This document shows positions 54,790 to 64,000 of a DNA stretch of 64,000 bases, piece after piece (position 1 is the stretch's first letter; the number at the start of each line of letters is the position of its first letter). This DNA is from Diplonema papillatum (lineage: Eukaryota; Euglenozoa; Diplonemea; Diplonemida; Diplonemidae), in the NCBI GenBank assembly GCA_030068145.1, contig JAPJBO010000306.1, forward strand, positions 124,001-188,000. The letters are read 5' to 3'. The position numbers and the translations under genes are program-made. The notes below the pieces were generated by a model. The model did not search any database. It saw only the letters and a list, made by a program, of their open reading frames with translations, and was not told the origin of the DNA.

Positions 54790-55068
54790 AATAATCTATG
54801 TGTTGTGTCTTTCAGTGGAAGCTGAAGTTTCCCATCCAGACGCTAGCCGCCCCGTAGGCCGTGCAATTGCCGAGGAGAAGAGAGCCCGCGACGCGTCAAG
54901 ACGGTGCTCCCCCGCGAAATGCGCCCGCCCCGGTTGTGTCACCCCGACGCCGTCACCCTCGGTGACGGGGCCGCGGCCTGCACCGCGCCTCCGACGGAAC
55001 GACATATGCCGTGGCAGCAGTGAGGCGACCGGAAACTCCTCGGAGAGGTGGTCCCTGCACTCCAACTC

Positions 55069-55126
<58 letters not shown>

Positions 55127-55165
55127 TTCTCTTTCTACTTTTTCTTCCTCTCGCGGCGTACGGTT
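54790..55165 (+). repeat. Repeat block ending in a (CT)n microsatellite
   Basis: 54840-55070 codes in one frame for an Arg/Pro-rich stretch similar to 27900-28110. Both places end in 'GGTCCCTGCACTC' plus 'AACTCGTCTCTCTCTC'. Here the end has expanded to about 57 bases of pure CT (55072-55128). Function unknown. Confidence 0.6.
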
Positions 55166-56727
55166 TTTCCTCCTTCTAACCGGGCTGTGAAGTCAGGCGA
55201 AGAGAGGCCTTGCCAACCGATACGTACCCCGCCCTCCTGTGCCATTGCTGGATGGATGCGGGCAACTGCACCTTTGTACCACGGACACCCTCTGGGTGCT
55301 TCCAGGTTACGCGCAATCGGGGGTTTGAAACATGATAAATACCAAAAGGCTGCACCCACGCGGCGTTGACTGTGGCTGGTCTTTGTATGCAAGGGCCGCC
55401 TTGATGTTACTCACGGCCAATCACGGCAGGCCCTGCTAGTGGTACACAGGATATTCCTTTGCCCCGCAATTGACGAGAGCGACGATGAAAGTGATGAAGA
55501 CAGCGACGTGTCAGATTATTCCTTCGGTGTACCGTTTAGTTGGCAACTACCTCAGCTTTTCTTCGCTTTTGTTGTAGCCCGCCGGCTTTTGGTATCAGTG
55601 GTGCTCGGCCGAAGGTCAGTCGCGCGTGCGCCGCGCGTGGCCTGTGCCCTTCACTTCCCCACATTCCCCGCTTGCCCCCCTGTCCCCATGACCTTTTACC
55701 CTCTAGTTCTCGTCCTTCTTCTAACCCCCGATCTGTGTTTCAAGCTTTACACTCGCTCTTTTGCTTACATGCGACATCATTAAGCCAGTCCATTGCTCCA
55801 AAAAGAGCGTGACGCACAGCGTGGAGGGGTTGCTGGTAGCTGAGGTTACCACGTAGTTTGGGTAGTCTGCGGCGACAATCTGCATCGCCGATGTCGCGGT
55901 TATCTCTTCGCACGTGATGTGTCATGCTTTCGCCTCTTCAGCTCGTCTTGATTGTCGCGCTCAGGCGCGCGGTTGGTGCTTCGCTTCTCTCGTTCGACTG
56001 CTCGCATCGGTGGCGCGCCGCCTGGCAGCAGCAGACAATTTGATGGAATGAGTACTGAGGATGGGTACTGAAGATCGCGTCTCGAGCAAGCATTTGGTCT
56101 CTGGTGTCACTGAACGTTGGCATAGGACTCCTGCGGTGAGTGAAATGTTCCGCCCCCAGGCATCGTCTTCACCTAACTGGCGTCGCCAAACGAGGATTTG
56201 CGAGCTCAGGATCCAAAGAGCCCCCCACACATGAACCCGAACACTAAACTAAGATTCTCCCCCCAACCCCACAAGGGAGCAGTCCCACCAAAGCCTCTAC
56301 GGTCAACCGCAGACTTTAAAATACTACCGGTTCCACCTAATACACAACGCAGTCGGGGAGGTATCAAAAAGGTGCGTACAGCGGAGGCCACCCCTCACTC
56401 CCCGCAGCAATATGGCTCCGAAAGTCAATGAAGTCGTGACAGGAGGTATGCGTCGCGTTCGTCCGTTTCCCTTTTCCCCTCTACTCTCCCGCAAACGGGT
56501 TTTCCTGTTCTCTCATGTGATCCTGGTTGTGACGAGCTACGAACAGCCACTAGGCGAACCCGGGTTACTGCAAAACTGCCCTTCCTTCGAAGAAGACTTG
56601 ATTTTACCATCCAACATTGCCCAAACAGGACACTGAGTGAAGCTTTGTCTCCCGCGGTTTCCAATCAAGACCAGTAAACCTGGCAGCTTGAGATAGATTA
56701 TCACCTACACACATCCACACACAAACA
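55166..56727. other. Intergenic, no gene recognised
   Basis: R1 pieces near 56527-56550 ('GACGAGCTACGAACAGCCAC'). At 56220-56330 there are leader-like blocks shared with the protease intron ('ACACTAAACTAAGATTCTCC'). Short frames only. Confidence 0.35.
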
Positions 56728-56790
56728 CACGCGGTCGTAGTTTCGTGAAGGGAGGCACCACGTTAAAACGGGTCCGTAACACACACAGGT
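56728..56790 (+). repeat. R6 repeat copy
   Basis: 'TTTCGTGAAGGGAGGCACCA', then 'CGTTAAAACGGGTCCGTAAC' and ACACACA. Confidence 0.75.
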
Positions 56791-57404
56791 GCGATACTGG
56801 TCGGCACGTGCTACGCCGGTTCTTACCTCTGGGAGAAGCTGTCTCGACCAGAGACAAAGGCCGCCCAGAATGTATGCATTTCTTTTCTAACCAGCCCTTA
56901 TTATCCAAAGCAGGCGGCTTCCGCCAACGACGCCAAAACAAGAAAAGAATGTGCGGGAAACTTAAACGGGATGAAACTGTCATCTGGCACCTGTAAACCC
57001 GTTTGTTGCAAGGTAGTACCAACTTTTTGCCTTCAAATAAGAGTAGTGTAGAGCAACGTGCGACGAAGACTCGGCAGAGACAGGTTTAATTGACAGGTGA
57101 TGAGGTGGAGGGCTTGAGCCCATATTGGTGAAGCGACCGAAATCTTTCCGATGTGGTGGTCCATCTGTGGCACTGTAATTGCTCCCGTTGTCCGCTTTGC
57201 TCCTCTGAAACGGTAGCATACCCTTTTCACCGGAGTGCCCTTTCCCGGCGAGCTACGAGGGAACTTCACAGAAAGAGTGCCAACACTGCTCTTTACACAG
57301 AAGTTAATTCATAATAACTCCACCTGGTCCGGGCTCCTGGTAAGTTTCCCGAAACTTCCCGAAACTCCCCGATACTCAGCCCGATTTTTGTGGGAAAAAG
57401 TGGG

Positions 57405-57565
57405 TTACCGGTGGGTGGGCAGGTGTACAGGTTGGTAGTTGAGTGGACAGATGGGTGGATGGGGGTGGGCAGGTCGGTGGATGGATGAACAGGTGGGTAG
57501 TTGGGTAGACGGGTGGGTGGATGGGCGGGCAAGTGGGTGAGGTGTGCAGGTAGGTGTGCTAGTGT
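57405..57565 (+). repeat. Degenerate GGTGGGTGGATGG-type minisatellite
   Basis: About 160 bases of 12-20-bp variants such as 'GGTGGGTAGTTGGGTAGACG' and 'GGTGGGTGGATGGGCGGGCA'. Confidence 0.8.
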
Positions 57566-58648
57566 GCTTCGGACGCGGCTCTCTTGAGACGTCCCGCCGT
57601 GTTCCTCCTCCTCCGATCCTCTTCCTTGGCCACCTCGACAGCTCGCAGGGCGTTTCTTAACACCGTGCGAGAGAACTCGGATGCATCTACCAACTGTAGC
57701 TTGGACTCCTAGGCAGTTGTCGAGGCATACCCTGCAGCCTGCGGATTCGGAGGGCCTCAAGGCGAACCAGCAGTTGCTGGAAAACCTGCAGGACCTGCCT
57801 TTGAGTCCTTGGACACAGGGAGGAGTCTCGTCTTGTGCATGTGCGCAGGTTCAACCATCATCTGACTCTTCTGTTTGCGGTTGCAACCTTCGGTACCACG
57901 AGTTTGCCATTCTTATGCCAACTCTCCAATTTCCTCTTGGGTTTTGGTTTGGGCAAGAATTCTATATTCGCGCCCGCCATCTCCCGATGACCTTCCCACT
58001 TCTGACCACGCTGCAGCAGTCACGTTTAAACAGGGCAGACCCAGTCGTCCCCCATCTGGTCCCGAACGACGAGCACCGCTCCTTACCTCCACCGATGATT
58101 GGAACCATCCCGGAATTCTGAATTCGCTGTTGAAAGGAGTGTCCACTTCGGAGTCCACGTTCACTTATGTGGGGAGTTGTAGAGTACGGGAGGAACCGGA
58201 AATCTTCGGAAAGATGGTACCCGCATTCCAACTCGTCTCGGGAAAGGTCAGTCGACGACCGTAAGCAGGTGGGTGGAGGCCCTGGGACTGCGAAGGCGTG
58301 ACCACCCATTAGGAGGACTCTCTATCTTGCGTTATCTCTCTGTCCCAGTCGCCGTAGCAACCTTATCCTCGGCCAAGCATCATCCTCCAACCCTGCTTTC
58401 AGGATGGCCATCGTGCCTCTCATTTTGGTTATCAACCTTACTCCTCGCCCGAATTGCCGTCTTCGACCGTAGCTGCCCCTGGTCCTGGTGGTTAGGGCTA
58501 GCATGCAAAGAGCTGTGGCGATAATCTGCATCTGCTCTCTTTCGTGACTACCTCTTCGTGCTACCTCACTTCGTCACTGGTACCTTATCTTGCACCTCAG
58601 CCCGCCGCGGTGTGCACGTCTCTGTCTTCGATGATGGCGAGTACTTAC

Positions 58649-59230
58649 GCCGCCGCTTCGTTGCCAGCGGCCGTCCTAGTGTCGTCGCCTTCTGCGGCGT
58701 TCTCGGTGGTCGCAGCTTGCGTCTCGACTTCGGTGTCGCTTCGGGCGTCCCCGGGGGCGAAGGCCCGCGCTTCGGTCTCTTCGCCGCCGACTCCGCACAT
58801 TGGCATATCGTGCTGCAGGCATCCGCGGTGTGAGTTCCTGCAGCATTCCGCGATCGTCTTGCACGTCCCGCACTGCGTCATCCTGTGCTTCTCGCAATAC
58901 TTCACGGCGAGGCCGTCCCCTGTCGCGTGGTGTGCCTCGGCAGCAGCGCGCTACCGACGCTTGCCGATGCTTGCACTCTGCGCATTTCACTTTGTGATGT
59001 CTCGTGCACACTCTCTCGTCCTTGGTGGTGACCTGGGCACGCCTACCTCCATGCGCTGGGTCTACTAAATTTACCCTCTTCTGCCCCTTCTTGCCGGAGG
59101 TGCCGTCTTCGAAGGTGTCCCACCAGCACGTCCGGACCTTCCCTCCCCATGCGTGGAAAATACGTCCATCCCAGAGACCTCATCATTGAAGGCGTGCCTG
59201 TTCGTCCCCAGCTGCGACTCGAGCATGAGA
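58649..59230 (-). CDS. Cys/His-repeat protein, probable spliced gene, exons unresolved
   Basis: The minus strand reads 'LWDGRIFHAWGGKVRTC' and 'WWDTFEDGTSGKKGQKR', then zinc-binding-like units with the pattern C-x2-H-x4-C-x2-C: 'CTRHHKVKCAEC' (about 58970-59005) and 'CEKHRMTQCGTC' (about 58865-58900), and a diverged third, 'CLQHDMPMCGVG'. An acidic Glu/Thr/Ala-rich tail ends at a textbook donor, GC|GTAAGT (exon end at 58649). The first unit and the next two are in different frames, so either a short intron or a one-base shift lies near 58940. A possible last exon ('LVDASEFSRTVLRNALRAVE', near 57700-57560) is in the right orientation. Short C-x2-H...C-x2-C repeats are common in protist proteins of unknown role. 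It lies inside the candidate TIR element. Confidence 0.4.
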
Positions 59231-59729
59231 ATCGTCTCTGTACACCGCACGACCTCTGGTGCAACGGTTCCTGCTCTCCTTGCCGCAGCGGATCCTGTCG
59301 CTACCTGTGCCAAAAACCCGTGTCAACCTGTACCTCCCAGTCTGTCCTTTTCCTTCTCAGCTCTATCTTCGTCTTCGGGGCATAGCCAAACACGGGACCG
59401 CTCTGCGCAAGGGCCATAATACCGTAGCCCCCTCCCCGTGGGCGGTGTCTTCGGACAGCACCTCGTGATGTTCGCATCACAAAACAAAGAAGACAGTGAA
59501 ATGGTCGTTACCTTTTCGGGTTTCGCTCGCGACCGTTTCCTGAACAATCCTTCACTAAATCCGCGGTTAAATAACCTAGCCTCAGTGGTGCAAGCACCAC
59601 GCGCTCTTTAAACCCATGAAACATTTTCTCCCCGGCCGGCTGCAGGGAAAGTGGTCGCCACAAAGGAAATACCCCGAAACTCCCCGAAATTCCCCGAAAC
59701 TCCCCGATATTTTTGTCTGGACCAGGTGG

Positions 59730-60102
59730 TAACCGGAGGAATGTGAGAGCGCTCCACAATAAGTCGAATAGTCAGGCAACAATACACACGCACAAGCACA
59801 CGTACCGCCACTATTGAGGATGCGGTACACACACGAGTAGTATACCATACCTTAAAGGAACGTTTGCGTCAACGGTCGTGGAGCCTTTAAAACCGCGGAT
59901 CTCGAGTGAACTTATACTCTAAATTTAGCGCGGCAGCGATGACTTCTACAAGTGTACATGAAGTGGACGGAGAAATGCCCTGGGTCGCCAAACCGTGGCC
60001 TAATCCGGGAAAGGGGATGCGGCCACGAGTACTGAAACTGTGAGAGAGCCGCCCACTGCTCGCACTTAACTGAAACACACACTGAAACAGGAACTGAAAG
60101 AA
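59730..60102. other. 5' flank of the armadillo-like gene, with R3
   Basis: R3 at 59875-59930 ('GCGGATCTCGAGTGAACTTA'). The rest is leader sequence. Confidence 0.45.
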
Positions 60103-61851
60103 ATGAAGAAGATCTGCTCCGCAAAGCCACTCGACGAAGGTGCACTGATCTCCTGCTTGTCCCGCATTCGTTCCCTCGACAAGGCAAACAAGCTGGAACT
60201 CGTCTACAACGTGCAGGTACGCTTCTTGTTTTCTCTACGAAATGATCCGGCCACTGCATGCAGATTCGCACCAAGAGTCTGGGAATCGGCATTTTAGGCA
60301 TTTTCAGGCTGGGGTCGGTTGTAGGGTTGGTCTGCTTCTCGCCGAGCCTATTTTGCTATTTTGGGCTAGGATCCTTTTTTGGAGTCGTCTCGGGGTCCGG
60401 CCACTGTCCGCCACCAGTGCGAAGTCGGCACCTCGACGCCCCAAAACATACGGCCCCTTTCATGGACCCCAAGCTAGTCGACAACGCGAATTCGCAACAA
60501 CGTGGACTCAAGTCCACTTTTGCGTAGACCCACCTACTTAGAAGAAGACGTAGTGCTCGCATCAACATGCGCAATAGACAGTGTTCTGCCTCTATCCCCC
60601 GCCTCATTCGAAACAAGAATAAATAAACCGATCAGCTCTTCGTGGACCTCTGCCGGGGAAAGGACGATTTCGCGTACCCTTACTCGGTAGTGAGCGTTGC
60701 GCTCGACATCATCCGGATCATCTCCCGCGCCACCAGCGACTCCAACAAGGCCCTTGTCAACGCGGGCGGCATCAAGGTCCTCTTCGGGTCTCTCACCCGT
60801 GCTTACACGCAGTCGATGCGGCCGGGGGCCAACGCGGGAGCAGCGAAGGATCTCACCGAAAAGGTTCTGGGTATGTCTTTCAGATGTGGCAGGGTGTTTT
60901 TCAGTAGACCGGGGGTAGTAGCTCGTTTAACAGTTGCAAAGCGTTGAACGTCCGAGGATGCAAGGATCCTGGGCGACGGATACGAAGCGGAAGCCCCTCA
61001 AACCGTCTTTGATCAGTTGGTGCTGATCGGGATTCCCTTATGAGCGCAAAACCCTTCCCGGCGTGCTCCTTGTTCAGCCAAAGACAATATTCTCGGCTGG
61101 CGACATACGGAAAATATGGCGGCCGAACAACGCGCCGGACAGATGGCCTCCGCGTCGCATCCTTGTCTCTCTCCGAACAGGCCAGCTCGGTTGCGATGAC
61201 TTAGCGAACACAATCACGTGGTGGGAAAATGCCCAAAGACTGCTTAGGCGTGGTGACGACCTCGTCACAAATCCGGTCTATCGCCTACGGTCAACTCGTG
61301 GTAGTCTGAGCTGAGAACGCAAATAATCCGTAGCAATTGAGAGTTAAAACAGGGGAATGAGTTTTCCGAGTGACCCGCTCGAGGGAGGTAGTTTAACGAC
61401 TCAGGGAAAGTACCTTTCCGAAAGCACCGACTCGTGTTTCTGGCACTTCCTCTTGCTCGTAGTTTTGCCTCCGCGCGGAACCGTGACAGGCAGCGGGCAG
61501 TGCATTTTTAGCTGGTGGACAAATTGCACGAAAACCTCAACGCCTTAAATTTTTGCAGGAGTTCTTGACGACGTCGTCGCGTTTGATAAGGAGGTGGTGC
61601 TGCCGTTCGACCTGCCCGAGGAGGCAGCCGGGGCGCAGCAGCTCGCGGGGATGAAGAATCTGTCCTCGATCATGATGCTGCTCAGAGACGAGCACGGGTA
61701 CGGCCACAAGAGGAACAAGGTGCTCGGGATCATTGCCTCCGTCACGTCGATTCGCCAAGGGGCCCTCCGCCTCGCAGAGTCGCACTCCACCAACGCCGAC
61801 TTGTCCCCTATCGACCACCTCCTCTTCCTCGCTGCCAACACCGATTCCAAG
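60103..61851 (+). CDS. Armadillo/HEAT-like repeat protein, 3' part not found
   Basis: Three exons can be joined: 60103-60216 (phase 0 donor CAG|GTACGC), 60636-60870 (acceptor ATCAG, donor GG|GTATGT) and 61559-61851 (acceptor TTGCAG, donor AAG|GTATTT). They give 214 residues in one frame. All introns are GT-AG (419 and 688 bp). The protein is helical, with an armadillo-like repeat 'NKALVNAGGIKVLFGSL' and a related 'LAGMKNLSSIMMLLRDE' helix pair. Armadillo-like proteins are protein-binding scaffolds; the specific partner is unknown. The third donor opens into a degenerate R4 repeat, and no further exon was recognised before the retroelement, so the gene is incomplete here or its last exons lie farther right. 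If the third donor is not used, the frame stops at 61866. Exon 2 could instead start at 60663. Confidence 0.7.
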
Positions 61852-61866
61852 GTATTTTTTACATAA

Positions 61867-62595
61867 GCGCCAGCTTGAAAGGAAATGCTCGACAATGCTG
61901 CCCGACAAAGAACAGAAGGGATCCCAAGTGATGTAACTACCGAGCCAAGTGTTGAACGGACGTGAGGTCACGCGGGTCTACCCCAACACGACAAATCACA
62001 CAAACACAACAGGTCAAAGTCCTGAGTGAGAAAACAACACACGGTGGTGTAAGCGAAGAACAAATCGGATTGTGATTGTATTGTATTTGCCCCTTACCTC
62101 GCGGTTAACGGTACGGCCCGATGCAAGAGAATGAGATCTCCCCTGTTTTTTCCATGCACATCCACAAGACACCCTACTACGCGAAGAATGTGCAGCTTTC
62201 CAGGATAGTTAACCCTGTCCCCGCGTGAAGCGTTTCAAGGGTCAACCCTTCCTTCAAAAAGAGTCTATACGTCCTCCCTTCCATTCGGAGTCGAAGCAGC
62301 ACGTCGAGTATTTCCCAAGAACCACCGCTCTGTGCGAAAGAAATCCCCCAGCCGCTGAAGCACACATCCGCGTTAATTGCCGAAAGTGGTATCATCACGC
62401 CGAGAAGAACCGAATATCGCGTCGCGGGAACCTGCAAAGTTGTGGGTTCGCTGCCGTGCGTGCAAATAGAACGTGTCCTGAATTGATTCTTGCGGCTCTG
62501 ACTCTTCTTTGCTGCGCTGCGGTTGTGGCCAAAGCGCGGAATTAGGGGATGGCACAGGTCAGCGCCGAGTGCGCTTGATAGAAAGCACCACGAAA
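61867..62595. other. Intergenic or intronic, no exon recognised
   Basis: It begins with a degenerate R4 match ('GGAAATGCTCGAC'). Several 100-150-codon frames overlap without domains. It may be part of a long intron of the armadillo-like gene. Confidence 0.35.
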
Positions 62596-62896
62596 ATACT
62601 CGAGGGGCTGCTTTGTGGCTAGAGGGAGGGTTAGAAAACAATACAACTACAATTTAAGTGGGTCTTTTTTGTTGAACGCTTACGCCCGCCACTAAACCCA
62701 GATTCACCTGTGTTTCGTGTGGGCTACAGCACATGTACCTCCTTTGATCTTTTGCAGCTGGCAGCCCCCTCAAGTATTTCCTACAAAGCAGGTGCTTATA
62801 CAAAAGTACTCGAGGGGCTGCCTTGTGCTGACTTCGAAGAAGGCTAGAGGGAGAAACAATGCAACTACAAAGTGGGTCTTTTTTGTTGAACGCTGC
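62596..62896 (-). repeat. R4 copy between duplicated flanks
   Basis: R4 in reverse orientation at 62673-62808 ('TTACGCCCGCCACTAAACCC' to 'GCAGGTGCTTATACAAAA'). An 83-87-bp segment beginning 'TACTCGAGGGGCTGC' and ending 'GTGGGTC' plus 'TTTTTTGTTGAACGCT' occurs on both sides (62597-62680 and 62810-62896), giving a direct duplication with a period of about 212 bp. Confidence 0.75.
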
Positions 62897-62914
62897 CGCA
62901 TCAGGACCCCAGTG

Positions 62915-64000
62915 CAGACACGCAGTGGCTACACAAAATCTGAAGGCGGAGCAAGGTCCTCCGCTTGAGGCGACCAGACGCCCTCTCGCGTGTCGTCCTC
63001 TCTGGCTAGCACCCCGCGGGTGTACGGGTCGGCCCTCTGTTTATCAGTCGGTACCCACTCGGCACTGATGACGAGGCCGGCCGCCCGTGCAGCATCAAAA
63101 ATCCTCGCCAAAAGGAGATTTGCCGCAAAATTCATCGAGTGCCCCTTGATGAGACACTGGACAGCCGGGAGATTGTCAACCGTGAGTTTCACGCGCGTAT
63201 TCGTGTGAAACCTTGCGGTCAGGTTTTTGCGTGTCTCCAACCGGGTCTAAACGAGTCCGAATGGACCGGCGGGCGTAACGCACTGAGGAGCCTTGTTGTT
63301 CCGAGGGTTTGAGCCTTGTGGCCGGTTCCTACGGTTATCTCCTGGTTCGGCTCCACTCGAAAGGGTGGGGTTGGATCAGGAGAAAACCCTAAGGACCGCA
63401 AAAAACTCTTTCAAAAAGATGTGAGTGTGCCTCAACTTTCAAAAAGGGGCCCTGCGATATCCGCTCAGGTTCGCCCTCCAGGACTGCGGCCCACCATGAT
63501 GATGAGGCATCTGTCCAGAGAGTCACTGAGATGAGGAGACCGACTCCGAACGACTGACCCAGCGGTTGTCTTCGACTAGGGAGGTGAGGTGCTCCACCTC
63601 ACGCACGGTCGAGGGCGGAACAGTCTGTGGAGATGTCCCAGTCAGCTGCCTCCATCAGGGATGAGGCCATCCTCTGCAGGAAAGATAACGAACACCGGGC
63701 GTAGGCCAGCTGGAAACGCGTCGTGTACGCAAACCAGACCAAGGCTCCAAACACCCGGTAAAACTCGCGGGGTGACGCCCCCTCCGCGTTTGACTCTGGC
63801 GAGCTCAGAGCCAAGTAACTTCGCCACCCATCCTGTAGCGAGCGGGGCGGTTCGAATGGGAGAGGTCAAAGTGGAGGCCCAGAAGGTCGAACTCCCTGAG
63901 CGGGATTCCAAGCTGATCGTCGTCTTCGTTGAGCTCGCAGTTGACGCTCTTGCAGCGCTGCAAAAAAGACTCGAACCGCGAAGTCGCTTCGCTCAACGAA
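62915..64000 (-). mobile_element. Fossil DIRS/LTR-like retroelement, partial
   Basis: Minus-strand remains of a retroelement pol region. Near the right edge are segments typical of the reverse-transcriptase C-terminal part ('LREFDLLGLHFDL'). Toward the left is an RNase H-like part with 'LTVDNLPAVQCLIKGHSMN' and 'EWVPTDKQRADPYTRGV', a pattern seen in DIRS/Ngaro-like elements. It is broken, with at least two or three breaks, and continues beyond the window. No terminal repeats, integrase or recombinase are visible here. Its age looks moderate, since long stretches are still readable. Confidence 0.6.

Larger units (their letters stand above)
57319..59729. mobile_element. Candidate TIR element, 2.4 kb
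   Basis: The left end 'CCACCTGGTCCGGGC' and, on the opposite strand, the right end 'CCACCTGGTCCAGAC' form a 15-bp inverted repeat with two mismatches. TAAC stands just outside both ends (57315-57318 and 59730-59733), a possible 4-bp target duplication. Near both ends, in the same orientation, are stuttering 'CCCGAAACTCCCCGA' units (57347-57380 and 59680-59710). Inside lie a GTGGGTGGATG minisatellite and the minus-strand Cys-rich gene. Confidence 0.35.

Overview
This window is nuclear DNA of a unicellular eukaryote, most likely an alga or a related alveolate or stramenopile; I cannot name the species. The reasons are GT-AG introns, few genes separated by 2-12 kb, strongly GC-rich exons in a repeat-filled background, a LINE with a C-terminal RNase H, short interspersed repeats with long target-site duplications, and tandem SpoVS domains, which are bacterial-type domains found in some protist algae. 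No operons, ribosomal RNA genes or CRISPR arrays were seen, and no tRNA could be supported.

Layout. 0.6-3.0 kb: a cyclic-nucleotide-gated-type cation channel with an unusual pore sequence. 5.9-7.4 kb: a Q-rich protein ending in two SpoVS (Alba-superfamily) domains. 7.4-9.9 kb: a decayed LINE in the opposite orientation, tail to tail with the SpoVS gene. 10-30 kb: mostly repeats and minisatellites, including an 849-bp insertion with a BED zinc finger and a 19-bp target duplication. 30.0-33.9 kb: a secreted subtilisin-like protease with a CUB-like domain and a 1.27-kb intron full of repeats. 34-42 kb: SINE-like and other repeats, and a small TIR-flanked segment coding for a protein with a perfect N-terminal PIP box. 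42.7-43.2 kb: NudC, followed at once by a 151-bp SINE between 22-bp duplications. 46.0-50.9 kb: a small secreted acidic exon, two neighbouring foldback/TIR elements, and a type I membrane protein with three copies of an unrecognised cysteine domain. 57.3-59.7 kb: a candidate TIR element containing a minus-strand gene with C-x2-H-x4-C-x2-C repeats. 60.1-61.9 kb: three exons of an armadillo-like gene whose 3' part was not found. 62.9-64 kb: a fossil DIRS/LTR-like retroelement running off the window.

The genes do not form a pathway. They are independent housekeeping or cell-surface genes (channel, NudC, protease, membrane protein) in a genome reshaped by retroposition. At least eight dispersed repeat families recur in the window. 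I label them R1 (SINE-like), R2 (the 'GGGATCGTCGGAAACACAAA' family), R3 ('AATCTCAAGCGAACTTT'), R4 ('AGCACCTGCTTTGTAGGAAA'), R5 ('GCCGGTCCACCCCTAT'), R6 ('CACGTTAAAACGGGTCCG'), R7 ('CTTCGGGTGGGCTAGTTTGA') and R8 ('ACGCTGGCAGCGTGTTTGGG').
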